Assembly: GCA_965277425.1 (NCBI GenBank)
Contig: CBDICR010000007.1
Coordinates: forward strand, 62,001-126,000
Origin: Poindextera sp965277425
GTDB lineage: Bacteria; Pseudomonadota; Alphaproteobacteria; Caulobacterales; Caulobacteraceae
Direction: 5' to 3'
Length of the DNA: 64,000 nt
Position 1 is the stretch's first letter, and every line of letters starts with the position of its first letter. This document shows, piece by piece, positions 26,133 to 35,921 of the stretch. Below the pieces are notes generated by a model. The model was not told where the DNA came from. It did no database searches and saw only the letters and a list, made by a program, of their open reading frames with translations. The position numbers were made by a program, and so were the translations under genes.

Positions 26133-27452
26133 TTGACGCTCGGGCCGCCAGCCGGCCGTCGACTGGGTTGCGGCGCGATCATCATTTTCTCCGGATTGGC
26201 GATTGCGGGACACGCGGCGGCGCAGGACGTCTTGGGGAATGTCTTGGGATCAGACGCTCAGCTCGATGACAACCGAGGCGGCAATGTCAGCGTGTTGGAT
26301 CGGCCACGGCCGGAGTGGGCGCCGCTCGGCATTCACGTCGGGGGCTTCACCGTATTTCCGAAGGTGGATAGCGGTCTTGGCTATGTTTCCAACGTGTTCG
26401 CCACGCCAAGCGACGTGCATGGCGATGGCTACATCGCGATCGATCCCACGATCTACGCCCAGAGCAACTGGTCGCGCGATGGCCTGTCGGGCTCGGTCGG
26501 CGCGCATATTCGACAGTTTTTCACCTATCGCAGCGAAAACGAAGACGGTTGGTTCGCCAACCTCGACGGACGGCTCGATGTGGTGGGCGACAGCTACATC
26601 ACGGCCGGAGCCAGCGTCAGGAAGGCTTACGAGGAACAGGACGAGGGGGACTATCCGATCGGAGCGATCGCGCCAGTCGGCTATGTTCAGGACCAGTCCT
26701 ACCTGCGAGGATTTTTTGAGCAAGGCCGCATCAGGCTGGTCGGGGCGGCCGACTATAACCACCTCAGCTTTGGCGATGTGCTGGCCCAAGGCGGCGGGGA
26801 GCTGGACCAGAGTAGTCAAGATCAGTCCATCAGCCGGTTCACCGGTCGAGGCGAGTTTGGGCTGACGCCAGATCAATCCGTCTTCAGCCAGTTCACCTAC
26901 ACGACATCGAGCTACGACCATGATCTGGCCGGCGGCTTGCAGAACCGCAGCTCGCAAGAGGCGCGCGCTGTGTTTGGCGCCAGCTTCGACATCACCGCCG
27001 TGTCCCGCGGCGAGCTCGCGTTGGGCTATATCCAGCGCGATTACGCGTCCCCCGCTTTCAAGAATTTAGCCGGGCTGGCGGTCGACGCCAAGGTTGAGTA
27101 TTTTCCAACCCAGCTCGTCACTCTTACGCTTCGGGGCTATCGCCTTGTTCAAGACAGTATTTTCCTTAACTCCGGCGGGTTCTTCAATAATACTATAATT
27201 TTGCGCGCAGACTATGAATTGTTGAGAAATTTGCTTCTTGATGCGCAAGGGAGTTATAATCTAGACCAATTCGAGGGCGTCGACAGGATTGATCGCGTCA
27301 CCGAATTTCAGTTCGGCGCTCACTACTTGCTTAGCCATACGCTCGGTGTAAAAGGTGATCTTGTTTATATTGATCGAAATTCGTCTGGCTCGCTGCCCGG
27401 ACCCCGGTTTAGCGATTTTCGGGCGGTGTTGACCTTGACCGTACAAAGATGA
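26133..27452 (+). CDS. exopolysaccharide-type outer-membrane beta-barrel protein
   Basis: Predicted outer-membrane barrel of the BBP2 (capsular polysaccharide-associated) type. After a hydrophobic leader (CGAIIIFSGLAIAGHAAAQ) the protein shows many alternating amphipathic strands to the end, with a C-terminal strand closing in LTLTVQR. No ATG is available. TTG at 26133 leaves a normal signal peptide (about 439 aa), whereas TTG at 26013 would run deep into the OPX gene; the start is uncertain. Placed between OPX and BY-kinase genes, it probably forms part of the outer-membrane exit for the polymer. Bases about 27060-27400 are AT-rich. Confidence 0.75.
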   Translation: MTLGPPAGRRLGCGAIIIFSGLAIAGHAAAQDVLGNVLGSDAQLDDNRGGNVSVLDRPRPEWAPLGIHVGGFTVFPKVDSGLGYVSNVFATPSDVHGDGYIAIDPTIYAQSNWSRDGLSGSVGAHIRQFFTYRSENEDGWFANLDGRLDVVGDSYITAGASVRKAYEEQDEGDYPIGAIAPVGYVQDQSYLRGFFEQGRIRLVGAADYNHLSFGDVLAQGGGELDQSSQDQSISRFTGRGEFGLTPDQSVFSQFTYTTSSYDHDLAGGLQNRSSQEARAVFGASFDITAVSRGELALGYIQRDYASPAFKNLAGLAVDAKVEYFPTQLVTLTLRGYRLVQDSIFLNSGGFFNNTIILRADYELLRNLLLDAQGSYNLDQFEGVDRIDRVTEFQFGAHYLLSHTLGVKGDLVYIDRNSSGSLPGPRFSDFRAVLTLTVQR

Positions 27453-27489
27453 CGTTCCCGTCGCTCTCCTGCTGCTTTCGGCAAGCGCT

Positions 27490-29685
27490 ATGACCATAGA
27501 CAGATCCATCCCTTCCTCGGGTGCAGATGGGCGATCCCCGTGGCAGCAAGGGTTCATCGGACCGCTAGATCTGACTCAGATCATCGCCATAATTCGACGA
27601 CGGCTGGTCCTTTTTCTGACCGTCTTCGTGGTGCTCGCGGCCGCCACTCTGCTGATCTCGCTCTTTCTGACGCCTCTTTACTCAGCGACGGCCATGATCA
27701 AGCTCGATCCTGATCAGCATAAGCTGTTGAGTTCCGGCCCCCAACAAAACCCGGTCCCGGATCCCGATATGATCGACACCGAGATCGCGGTGATGCGGTC
27801 GCCGGAGGTCGCCCGACGTGTGGTCGACGAACTCAATCTCGAACAGAACCCGGCCTATCTTGGCCGGCGGGGATTCTTGCGGTCGCTGCTTGCGGGTCCG
27901 CGCCCGCCATCCACCGAACCGGAACGCATCGCGATCGCCAAACGGCTGAGCCAACGGTTCAAGGCGACCCGCGAGAGCACGACCTATATTGTTGATCTAA
28001 GTTATGTTTCCCCCGATCCGCGGCAGGCCGCCACCCTCGCCAACGCCTTCGCGCGTGAGTATCTTCAGACCACGGTCAGCTCACAGGTGAATACGGCCGC
28101 ACAGCAGGCCGCATGGCTCGGGGCGCGGTTGCAGGCCCTCGGTGCGGACCTCCAGCAGGCGGATGCGAACGTCGCCCGTTATCGAGCGGCGGCCGGTATC
28201 GTGAGCGGCGGCGTAAACGGCACGATCACCGACCAGCAAGTCGCCCCGATATCCACCCAGCTGGCGACCGCCCAGTCCGAGGCCGCGGCCGCCCACGCCG
28301 CCGTAACGGCGGCGCGCGCGCAGATGGCCCGCGGCGGCCTGGACTCTGTTTCCAGCGTCCTCGGCTCGGCGACCATTTCCCAACTGCGGCTCGAACGCGC
28401 CGAGGTGCTTAAGAAGCAGGCCGAAATCAGCGTTCGCTATGGGCCAAAGTACCCGGAGTCGGTCGATGTGCAGCAGCAGCTTGATTCGGTGAATCGCCAG
28501 CTGAACGATGAGTCCCGAAGGATTGTCGGCGGCTTGGAAGGCGACGCCAGCGCCGCTGGAGCGCGGGCTCAGAGTCTGCAGTCCGACCTGGACCGTCTGC
28601 GAGCCCAACAGGCGGCCAACACACAGGCCTCGGTGGAGGCGGACAGCCTGCAGCGCGACGCGGACGCCAAACGCGCAATATACAACGAGGTGTCGGCGCT
28701 CGAGCAGCAAGCCAGTCAACAGGCGCATTTGACGGAAAGCAACGCACACCTGATCTCGTCCGCGACGCCGCCGACGACGCCGTCCTTCCCCAACATTCCC
28801 CTGTTCGCGGTCATGGGCGTAATGCTTGGCGCGCTTGGCGGGGCCGGCGCCGTTTTCCTGGGCGAGGCGCTGGATACGGGCCTTCACTCCGCGACCCAGG
28901 TTGAAACCGCGTTCGACATTCCGCTCCTGGCCGCGGCGCCGACGCTGGTGCGCTCCCAGTTACGCACGAAAGCCGGCTCGTCCCAGTCGGCCGCCGACTA
29001 TATCGTCAACAAGCCGTTGTCCCTCTATGCGGAGTCGATGCGAAACCTGCGCAGCGCCCTGATGTTGCGCAGCGCCGGTTCGCCGCCGAAGGTGATCGCC
29101 CTGACATCGGCATTGCCGTTGGAGGGAAAAACCTTCACCGCGATCTCGCTGGCCGCGATCATGGGATTGAGCGGCGAGCGTGTCCTTCTCGTGGATTGCG
29201 ACAGGCATCTGCACTCAGTCGCCGGTGCTCTCGGCCTGCGGGCGGACAGCGGCCTGGTCGAGGTGTTGAAAGGCCAAGCCAACCTCGATCAGGTTATTCT
29301 TCGCCACCAGGCGAGCGGGATGGACGTGCTGCCGCTGACCAATTCGCCGCCTCTGGCCGAGGACCTTTTCGGCGGCGAGAGGTTCGAGGCGCTTCTGGAG
29401 CGCCTGCGTTCGGCCTACGACCATATCATATTGGACCTGCCGCCGGCGCTCGCCGTCGCGGACGCGCGAACGCTCTCGGCCGCGGCCGACGCCGTGGTGG
29501 TCGTCTTGCGCTGGGGCCGGACCTCAAGAAAGGTGGTCGCATCCACCCTTGCGCGACTTGAGCAGGACCACGCCAATGTTGTCGGGGCGGTCTTGACCCA
29601 AGTCGACGCCAGCAACCGCAGCGCGGCCGGGGCCGTCGCGCCAGGCTTCGACAGCCGGGTCTATCAGGACTACTACCAGGAATAG
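27490..29685 (+). CDS. polysaccharide co-polymerase with BY-kinase domain (Wzc-like)
   Basis: A 731-aa chain-length regulator fused to a tyrosine autokinase. The Wzz domain has a first membrane helix near residues 35-60, a long periplasmic coiled-coil part and a second helix near residue 430. The cytoplasmic kinase has Walker A ALPLEGKT near 541-548, Walker A' VLLVDCDRH near 561-569 and Walker B IILDLPPAL near 645. The C-terminal tail carries a small tyrosine cluster (VYQDYYQE) for autophosphorylation. It follows the OPX and barrel genes, completing a trans-envelope Wza-Wzc export unit for the Wzx/Wzy pathway, and would set polymer length by phosphorylation cycles. Confidence 0.92.
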   Translation: MTIDRSIPSSGADGRSPWQQGFIGPLDLTQIIAIIRRRLVLFLTVFVVLAAATLLISLFLTPLYSATAMIKLDPDQHKLLSSGPQQNPVPDPDMIDTEIAVMRSPEVARRVVDELNLEQNPAYLGRRGFLRSLLAGPRPPSTEPERIAIAKRLSQRFKATRESTTYIVDLSYVSPDPRQAATLANAFAREYLQTTVSSQVNTAAQQAAWLGARLQALGADLQQADANVARYRAAAGIVSGGVNGTITDQQVAPISTQLATAQSEAAAAHAAVTAARAQMARGGLDSVSSVLGSATISQLRLERAEVLKKQAEISVRYGPKYPESVDVQQQLDSVNRQLNDESRRIVGGLEGDASAAGARAQSLQSDLDRLRAQQAANTQASVEADSLQRDADAKRAIYNEVSALEQQASQQAHLTESNAHLISSATPPTTPSFPNIPLFAVMGVMLGALGGAGAVFLGEALDTGLHSATQVETAFDIPLLAAAPTLVRSQLRTKAGSSQSAADYIVNKPLSLYAESMRNLRSALMLRSAGSPPKVIALTSALPLEGKTFTAISLAAIMGLSGERVLLVDCDRHLHSVAGALGLRADSGLVEVLKGQANLDQVILRHQASGMDVLPLTNSPPLAEDLFGGERFEALLERLRSAYDHIILDLPPALAVADARTLSAAADAVVVVLRWGRTSRKVVASTLARLEQDHANVVGAVLTQVDASNRSAAGAVAPGFDSRVYQDYYQE

Positions 29686-29715
29686 CCCATCCGCCCATAA
29701 GGCCCGCGATACCGT

Positions 29716-30378
29716 TCAAAAGTCGTAGGAAGGGTCGTCGGCCCGGCGAAACACGATCCTCAGGTCGGGCGCCTGGCCGGAGACGTCGATATACCAGAGA
29801 CGCACAATCACCGGCGCCTTGAACCACTTGCAGTCGAACATCGCCACGCCGGCGAAGCTTTTATCGTCGCAGTCGAAAGGCGCGCCGTATTCCTGGTCGA
29901 GCGCCTCGCTCATGTGATGCGCCAGCTGCAGATTGCCGCGCGTCTGCGCCGGACTGAGATCGACGGGGGCCAGTTGGATCGTGGTCAGGGCGCCATCACG
30001 GAAGAAAAAGCGAGCCTCCACGGACCGTTGCGCGAAGCTCAGTCCTTTCGCCACCAGATCGTCGGTTTCTCCGCCCGTCAGGGTCACGAGGGTCCGCGGC
30101 GGCGCGGCGTCCGGAAAGGTCTTTCGCACGTCGCCAGGGCTGGATCCGACCGTGACGCCCCGCCAGAGACTCTGGGCGATCGCCGACGGCGCGCCGGTTA
30201 GCGCGAGGACTGCGCCGGCGAGCGCCAGGCCAGGCCAGCGGCGCGCCAGCGCGCTTGGGTGCGGCGATCTGTCCGACCCGTCCCCCCGCCGCCACAGGCC
30301 TGAAAAGGCGACCTTAATGGGTTTGTCGTGCGCCGCCGGGCATCGAACCGTGCGAGACTTGCGCGATCGATTCGCCAA
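29716..30378 (-). CDS. hypothetical secreted protein
   Basis: Unrecognised protein. A hydrophobic leader ending LALTGAPSAIAQS precedes a mature part of about 150 residues starting LWRGVTVGSSPGDVRKTFP, with two Cys-containing segments (FDCDDKSF, MFDCKWF) that could form a disulphide, and a C-terminal acidic tail. It is probably periplasmic. No ATG lies close to the leader: TTG at 30378 is the best guess, since the in-frame ATG at 30432 would run into the divergent TolC gene. It sits alone on the minus strand between the BY-kinase and the type I secretion genes. Confidence 0.5.
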   Translation of the reverse strand: MANRSRKSRTVRCPAAHDKPIKVAFSGLWRRGDGSDRSPHPSALARRWPGLALAGAVLALTGAPSAIAQSLWRGVTVGSSPGDVRKTFPDAAPPRTLVTLTGGETDDLVAKGLSFAQRSVEARFFFRDGALTTIQLAPVDLSPAQTRGNLQLAHHMSEALDQEYGAPFDCDDKSFAGVAMFDCKWFKAPVIVRLWYIDVSGQAPDLRIVFRRADDPSYDF

Positions 30379-30403
30379 GATGGTTCGTGAGTAGGCATAT
30401 AAG

Positions 30404-31990
30404 GTGCGCCCGGGGTTGCGATACCTGGTCATGACAGGGCTTTGCATCGTTGCTCCGGCGGCGAACGCGGAGACTCTCGCCGACGCCATCGCTCTCGCCT
30501 ATCAGTCCAACCCGAGCCTGCAAAGCGCAAGGGCGCAACTGCGCGCCCTTGATGAGAGCTATGTGCAGGCCAGGGCCGGATACCGTCCAACCGCCACGTT
30601 TCAGCTCGGGCCGTCCTATTCCAAGGTTCAGCAGACAAACCTGTTCGGCCAACGGGTCGATCCCGATGCGAACCTGGGCGCCGCGGATATTTCGGTCACC
30701 CAGCCAATCTACACCGGCGGCGCCACGAGTTCGGCCGTGGACGCCGCCAGCGCCACTATCGAAGCCCAGCGCGAGGCGCTGCGAAGCGTCGAAGCCAATG
30801 TGCTGCAAAGCGTTATTCAGGCCTATTCGGACGTGCGGCGCGATGAGCAGATCCTGACCATCTACGAGAATGAACTCGGCGTTCTGCAAACCCAGGTCGA
30901 CGACGCGCGCGCCAGGCAAAAGGGCGGCGAGGTCACCAGGACCGACGTCGAACAATCCGTGGCTCAGCTGGACAGCACCCGCGCGATTCTCACCCTGGCC
31001 CAGGGGCAGCTTGAAGTCAGCCGCTCCGAATATGCCGCGGCGGTCGGCCAGGACCCCGGCAAGCTGGAGGCGGAGCCTCCACTGGCCGGTCTTCCCTTGA
31101 CCATTGACGAGGCGTTTGAAGCCTCACGGCGACACAGCGCCACCCTCTTGCAAGCGCAACTCACCGAGAAGGCCTCCGCGGCTCGGATCGCCGAAGCCAA
31201 GGCCAACTACGGGCCCAAGGCGGAATTCACCACAACCTACGGCTACACGGGCGCGTTGCAGCCCTTTTACGCGCGGAACGAGGATCGCGCCTTGACCGCG
31301 GCCATAACGATAACGGTTCCGATCCTCACCGGTGGGTTGCGGGGTTCGTATACGCGTCAGGCGATCGAGACCAACAACAGTGATCGCATCAATATCGAAC
31401 TCGCGCGCCGGACGGTTGTTCAAGCGGTTTCCGCGGCCTGGAATACCGCGCTCGCCAACCGCGCCAGCGCGATCTCCGACGACCATGCGGTGAGCGCCGC
31501 ACGCCAGTATTTTTCCGATACGCAGGTGGAGTACCGCGTCGGCCAGCGATCCACGCTCGACGTCCTCGTCGCCGAACAGACGCTGCGCACCGCTGAAATC
31601 ACCCTGATCCAAGCCAAGCACGACGCCTATGTTGCGGAAGCCGCGCTTCTGAACGCCGTTGGTCGCCTGGAGGCGGGCAATCTGGTCAAAGACATACCCC
31701 TTTACGATCCAGCCAGGTCGTTCAGGCGAGTCCAGCAGGCTGGCGCCCTGCCTTGGGAGGGGGCTGTCGCCGCGATCGACAGGTTGGGGGCTCCCGGCCC
31801 CGGCATCGCCGAACCGCTGTCTTCGCCCAAAATTCTGCCGCATGCGACCTTGATCGGCGGACCGGACATACCGGCGGACGCGCCGCCTTCGACCAGCGAT
31901 CCGACCACGCCGGAACCGCACACGACAAGTCCTAACACACCGCCTGGCCTGGGTGCAGATCGAGGAGCTCCGTATGCGCCTGCGGATTGA
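30404..31990 (+). CDS. TolC-family outer-membrane channel of the type I system
   Basis: Outer-membrane efflux protein of 528 aa. The signal peptide ends VAPAANA, followed by ETLADAIALAYQSNPSLQSARAQL, the usual first helix of TolC proteins. Two internal repeats of long coiled-coil helices are present (second begins DEAFEASRRHSATLL near residue 235). A Pro/Thr-rich tail of about 40 residues at the end is an extra. GTG at 30404 gives the full signal peptide; ATG at 30431 is possible but would leave a leader of only about 13 residues. It begins the operon with the ABC transporter and adaptor, so it is the exit duct for type I secretion. Confidence 0.9.
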   Translation: MRPGLRYLVMTGLCIVAPAANAETLADAIALAYQSNPSLQSARAQLRALDESYVQARAGYRPTATFQLGPSYSKVQQTNLFGQRVDPDANLGAADISVTQPIYTGGATSSAVDAASATIEAQREALRSVEANVLQSVIQAYSDVRRDEQILTIYENELGVLQTQVDDARARQKGGEVTRTDVEQSVAQLDSTRAILTLAQGQLEVSRSEYAAAVGQDPGKLEAEPPLAGLPLTIDEAFEASRRHSATLLQAQLTEKASAARIAEAKANYGPKAEFTTTYGYTGALQPFYARNEDRALTAAITITVPILTGGLRGSYTRQAIETNNSDRINIELARRTVVQAVSAAWNTALANRASAISDDHAVSAARQYFSDTQVEYRVGQRSTLDVLVAEQTLRTAEITLIQAKHDAYVAEAALLNAVGRLEAGNLVKDIPLYDPARSFRRVQQAGALPWEGAVAAIDRLGAPGPGIAEPLSSPKILPHATLIGGPDIPADAPPSTSDPTTPEPHTTSPNTPPGLGADRGAPYAPAD

Positions 31991-32059
31991 GCTGACAAAG
32001 GCCGCGCGGATGATCCAGATGCGGCGGAGCGCGAGGGGCCTTGCGCCTGGCGGGGCGTC

Positions 32060-33826
32060 ATGGCTCTGACCCCATCCGAGCACCGGCCCGGAGGCGCGGA
32101 GCGGGGCCCGTTGCGCGAGGCGTTCGCCTTGTGCAGCCTGCACATGCGCTACGCCGTTTTCTTCAGCGCCTTGGTCAATCTCGCCTACTTGGCGCCGACG
32201 CTCTACATGCTTCAGGTCTATGACCGGGTGGTGCCGTCCGGGAGCCGATCGACCTTGGTCTTTCTGACAATCGCTCTGGGCGCGACCTTATTTGTTCTCA
32301 CCTATCTTGACCGCATGCGAAGCCGGATTTTGCTGGCCGCCAGCGTCAGTCTCGACCAGGGCTTCTCCGGACGCTTGTTTCAACGCGCGATGGCGGCCGC
32401 GGGCGCCGGCCAACCCCTGCGCCTCAACCAGTTGATCCGCGACTTCGACACCGTGCGCTTGGCGGTCACCGGACCGGCGATGCTGGCCCTGTTCGACGCG
32501 CCCTGGATACCGATCTACATCGTCGTCTGCTATATCGTGCATCCGCTGATCGGTTCGATCGCGCTCGGCGGCGCTCTGTTGCTGATCCTGTTGGCGATTT
32601 TGAACGATCGAATTACGCGCGACGTGAACAGACAGGCGGCGGCGGCCGTCGCCGCCAGCGCCGCGGGGCAGGACTCCATCAGCGCCAGCGCCGACGTCGT
32701 CCGCGCGCTGGGCATGACCTCGGCCTTCCAGGCCCAGTTCGAGGCCGCTCGCGCCAAGGCCAGTACGCCGCAGCTTCAAGGCACGCGGACCAGCGGCCGG
32801 ATCGGCGCGCTGATCCGCTTTTTACGCCTCTTCCTGCAATCGATCGCGCTGGGCGCCGGCGCGTGGCTGGCCATCGAGAAGCAGGTGTCCGCCGGCGCGA
32901 TCTTCGCCAGTTCCATGCTCGCGGCCCGTGCGCTGTCGCCGATCGACCAGATCGTCGCTCAATGGCGCGTCCTGTCGGCTGCGGCGACCTCCTATAACGC
33001 GCTGCGGGACTATCTGGGTCGGGAGACGTCGGTTAACACCACGCTCTTGCCGGACCCGCGCGCGCGGCTCACCCTGCAACGGGCATCGGTCTTTTCGCCC
33101 AGTCGCGACCGGCTGCTTCTGAACGGAATCAGCTTTGAGGCCGCCGCGGGCTCGATCATCGCGGTCATCGGCCCAAGCGGCGCCGGGAAGACCACCTTGC
33201 TGCAATTGATCGCCAACGCGCGCGCCGTGGATCAGGGCGAAATCCGCATCGACGGCGCGAAATACGCCGACTGGGATCCGCAGCGGCTGGGTCGGTTCAT
33301 CGGCTATATGCCTCAGGACTCCGCGCTCTTTCCCGGCAGCATCAAGGACAACATCTCGCGGTTCAATAGCTGGATCGGCGTCAGCGGACCCCAAGCCGAC
33401 GAGATGGCGGTCGCGGCGGCTAAGGCGGCCGGCGTCCACGAAATGATCCTCAGACTGCCGAAGGGTTACGACACCGTGCTGGGTCAGCGGGGCCGCGGCT
33501 TGTCGGCGGGTCAACAGCAGCGCATCGCCATGGCGCGCGCGCTTTACGGGCAACCCTTGCTCTATTTGCTGGACGAACCCAATTCGAACGCCGACGGGGA
33601 AGCCGACGCGGCCCTGTTGCAGATTATCGCTCATCTGAAGGCGGCCGGCGCCATTGTCATCATCGCCGCCCACCGGGTTTCGCTGGTGGCCGTGGCGGAT
33701 ATGGTCGCCCTCCTGAACGAAGGCCGGCTGGAGCGGTTCGGGCCGCGAGATGAGGTCCTGGCCGCCTTGCGCGAGAGCCAGACGGGCGCCGCAGCCGTTC
33801 TGCCGAAACCAACAACGGTGTCTTGA
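32060..33826 (+). CDS. type I secretion ABC transporter (PrtD/PrsD-like)
   Basis: Inner-membrane permease-ATPase of 588 aa. The N-terminal half has the membrane helices typical of PrtD (LAPTLYMLQVYDRVVPSGS near residue 43). The ATPase has Walker A GPSGAGKTT near 371-379, signature LSAGQ near 480 (Ala replaces the usual Gly), and Walker B LLYLLDEP near 497-504. There is no N-terminal peptidase domain, so substrates keep their C-terminal signal. It is followed five bases after its stop by the adaptor gene. Probable cargo are the FG-GAP-repeat metalloprotease and GH16 glycanase encoded at 49434 and 55787, which lack obvious Sec signals. Confidence 0.92.
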   Translation: MALTPSEHRPGGAERGPLREAFALCSLHMRYAVFFSALVNLAYLAPTLYMLQVYDRVVPSGSRSTLVFLTIALGATLFVLTYLDRMRSRILLAASVSLDQGFSGRLFQRAMAAAGAGQPLRLNQLIRDFDTVRLAVTGPAMLALFDAPWIPIYIVVCYIVHPLIGSIALGGALLLILLAILNDRITRDVNRQAAAAVAASAAGQDSISASADVVRALGMTSAFQAQFEAARAKASTPQLQGTRTSGRIGALIRFLRLFLQSIALGAGAWLAIEKQVSAGAIFASSMLAARALSPIDQIVAQWRVLSAAATSYNALRDYLGRETSVNTTLLPDPRARLTLQRASVFSPSRDRLLLNGISFEAAAGSIIAVIGPSGAGKTTLLQLIANARAVDQGEIRIDGAKYADWDPQRLGRFIGYMPQDSALFPGSIKDNISRFNSWIGVSGPQADEMAVAAAKAAGVHEMILRLPKGYDTVLGQRGRGLSAGQQQRIAMARALYGQPLLYLLDEPNSNADGEADAALLQIIAHLKAAGAIVIIAAHRVSLVAVADMVALLNEGRLERFGPRDEVLAALRESQTGAAAVLPKPTTVS

Positions 33827-33830
33827 TCCC

Positions 33831-35243
33831 ATGGACGGCGCACCGAATACAGGATCTGCATCGACCCTTGGAGCCGGCGCCCGACTTCGTTTGCTCGGGA
33901 CGCGGCTGCTGGGCGGGCCGACCGACTCACCCGGCGTCACGGCTTCGCCGCGCCGTGATATCGCAAGCGGTCTGCTGGTGCTGGGGCTGTTCCTTCTTGT
34001 CTTCGTGGGATGGGGGCTGATCGCGCCTCTCGATGCGGGGGTCTATGCGCCCGGAACGGTGGTGGTGTTCGGCAATCGGCAGGCGGTGCAGCAAAAGGAC
34101 GGCGGAATCGTCTCCGAGCTCGATGTCCACGAGGGCGATCGCGTGCAGGCCGGGCAGGTTCTGCTTCGGCTCTCGCCGGACGAGTTGCAGGCCAGCGAAC
34201 GGGCCACCGCCGACCAGGTGTTCGCGCTCGAGGCGCTGCAGGCGCGGCTTCTGGCCGAGATCAACGGCCGCCCATCGATCACGCCGCCGCCGGACTTCGC
34301 CGGGTTGAGCGGGCAAGACCGTCAGTCCGCCGACAACGCCTTGCATATCCAGCAGGTGGAGTTCGCCGCGCGGGCCTCCGATCTTGGCACGCAGAAGGCG
34401 GTGCTGCGCCAGCGGGAGAACCAGCTGACCGACCAGATCGAAGGCTATCAGCAACAGCTCACGGCCAATCGTCGCCAGCAGGTGCTGATCCAGGACGAAA
34501 TCGGCGGGCTAAAGGATCTTCTCGACCACGGCCTGGTGCCGATGACCCGCATGCGCTCGCTGGAGCGCGACGCCGCCCAACTCTCGGGGTCGAGCGGCGA
34601 ATATAGCTCCGATGTCGCCAGGATCGAGCAGCAGATCGGCGAGACGCGCCTTCAGATCAGCGATCTCGACCGGGCGCGGGTGGCCGATGTCAGCAAGGAC
34701 TTTCGCGACGCCCAGATGGACTTGTCCCAGGCCCAGCCAAAGCTGCAGGCCATAAATGAACAGATCGAGCGTCTGACCGTCCGCTCTCCCGCGACCGGTC
34801 GAGTCCTCGGCCTTAGTATCTTCACCGTCGGCGGCGTTGTCGCGCCCGGCCAAAAGCTCATGGACGTCGTCCCCGAAGGCGAACCGCTGGTTATCGAGGC
34901 CAGGGTCAAACCCAATGACGTCGACGATCTCAAGGTTGGGCAGGCCACGGAGATCCGCATTCCCGCCTTTCATGATCGCCGCATGCCTCTGTTGGTCGGC
35001 CATGTGCGGAAGGTCTCGGCCGACAGCATCATCGACGAAAAGACCGGCGCGGCCTACTTCACCTTGCAAGTGACCGTCGCGCCGTCCGAGATCAGGCTGA
35101 TCCGTCAATATCGCGGCGCCTATGCGGGCCTGCAGCCCGGCCTGCCTGTCGAAGTCGTGGTCCCGACCCGCAATCGCACCGCCGCGGACTATTTGATCGA
35201 GCCGCTGCGCGATATGTTGTGGAAGTCGTTTCGTCAACGTTGA
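33831..35243 (+). CDS. type I secretion membrane-fusion adaptor (PrtE/HlyD-like)
   Basis: Periplasmic adaptor of 470 aa. One N-terminal membrane helix (GLLVLGLFLLVFVGWGLIAPL, split here by position 47-67), a lipoyl half (GGIVSELDVHEGDRVQAGQVL near residue 96), a long coiled-coil hairpin of about 200 residues, a second lipoyl half (RSPATGRVLGLSIFTVGGVV near 320) and a beta-barrel domain (VIEARVKPNDVDDLKVGQ near 355). ATG at 33831 is preferred over an earlier in-frame start inside the ABC gene. It joins the ABC transporter to TolC across the periplasm. Confidence 0.92.
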   Translation: MDGAPNTGSASTLGAGARLRLLGTRLLGGPTDSPGVTASPRRDIASGLLVLGLFLLVFVGWGLIAPLDAGVYAPGTVVVFGNRQAVQQKDGGIVSELDVHEGDRVQAGQVLLRLSPDELQASERATADQVFALEALQARLLAEINGRPSITPPPDFAGLSGQDRQSADNALHIQQVEFAARASDLGTQKAVLRQRENQLTDQIEGYQQQLTANRRQQVLIQDEIGGLKDLLDHGLVPMTRMRSLERDAAQLSGSSGEYSSDVARIEQQIGETRLQISDLDRARVADVSKDFRDAQMDLSQAQPKLQAINEQIERLTVRSPATGRVLGLSIFTVGGVVAPGQKLMDVVPEGEPLVIEARVKPNDVDDLKVGQATEIRIPAFHDRRMPLLVGHVRKVSADSIIDEKTGAAYFTLQVTVAPSEIRLIRQYRGAYAGLQPGLPVEVVVPTRNRTAADYLIEPLRDMLWKSFRQR

Positions 35244-35253
35244 TCCGGCTGGA

Positions 35254-35727
35254 TCAGGAACGCCAACAGCCGGCGGCGCTGGCCGCCGCCAGAGCCGGCG
35301 CGAACCGGCTCACGTCGAAGACGCGGGGCTGATGCTTCGAGGACGTGCGTATGGCAACACGCCGAGCCCCGACGAGGTATCGGGCCGGCAGCACCACCTC
35401 GCCGTCCGACGGGTTCTCGATCGGCCCTCCATCACGATAAAAGCCGTGCCTGTCGTCTTCCAGCGTCGCTTCCCGGACGCTGCGCGCGGCGCCGTCGTCG
35501 ATGCGGAAATAGGCGTCGTCGGTGTCGGACCTGACGCCCAGGCGGAATATCAGGCTGTCGCGGTCGAAGCGGATGTCGCGCTTCGTCAGCGAACACTGGA
35601 TTTGGCCGGTGAAGGTGTCGCGGCTGATCTGGATGGTCCAGTCGCCGACCTTTTTCGTGTCCACGCTCGTCTGATTGTGGGCGCCTTGGCCGAACAAGGC
35701 CAAGGCGGCCAGCATCGCTGCGATCAT
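35254..35727 (-). CDS. hypothetical periplasmic protein
   Basis: Protein of 157 aa with a short hydrophobic leader (AAMLAALALFGQGA). The rest reads VGDWTIQISRDTFTGQIQCSLTK and later LVGARRVAIRTSSKHQP. The pattern of a WTI strand, a Cys and a Phe/Tyr-rich beta region suggests a small beta-sandwich, loosely like invasion-associated locus B proteins, but I do not claim membership. It is convergent with the adaptor gene, ten bases away. Function unknown. Confidence 0.6.
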   Translation of the reverse strand: MIAAMLAALALFGQGAHNQTSVDTKKVGDWTIQISRDTFTGQIQCSLTKRDIRFDRDSLIFRLGVRSDTDDAYFRIDDGAARSVREATLEDDRHGFYRDGGPIENPSDGEVVLPARYLVGARRVAIRTSSKHQPRVFDVSRFAPALAAASAAGCWRS

Positions 35728-35921
35728 TCGATCCCTCGCTCGACAAGTGGATGGCGGGGCCTACTCGAACATGATCATCGCCCGTTTGCCAAGCGCCGCG
35801 CGGCGCAGGCGGTCGCACGTCCGTCGCGCGCCTGGGGGTTGACCCGGCGGCGAGCGCGGCTGAACGATCAACAAATGGGGTCGCCTCGCCGCGGCGGCCA
35901 TCCGCCACCTGGAGCCTTCTC

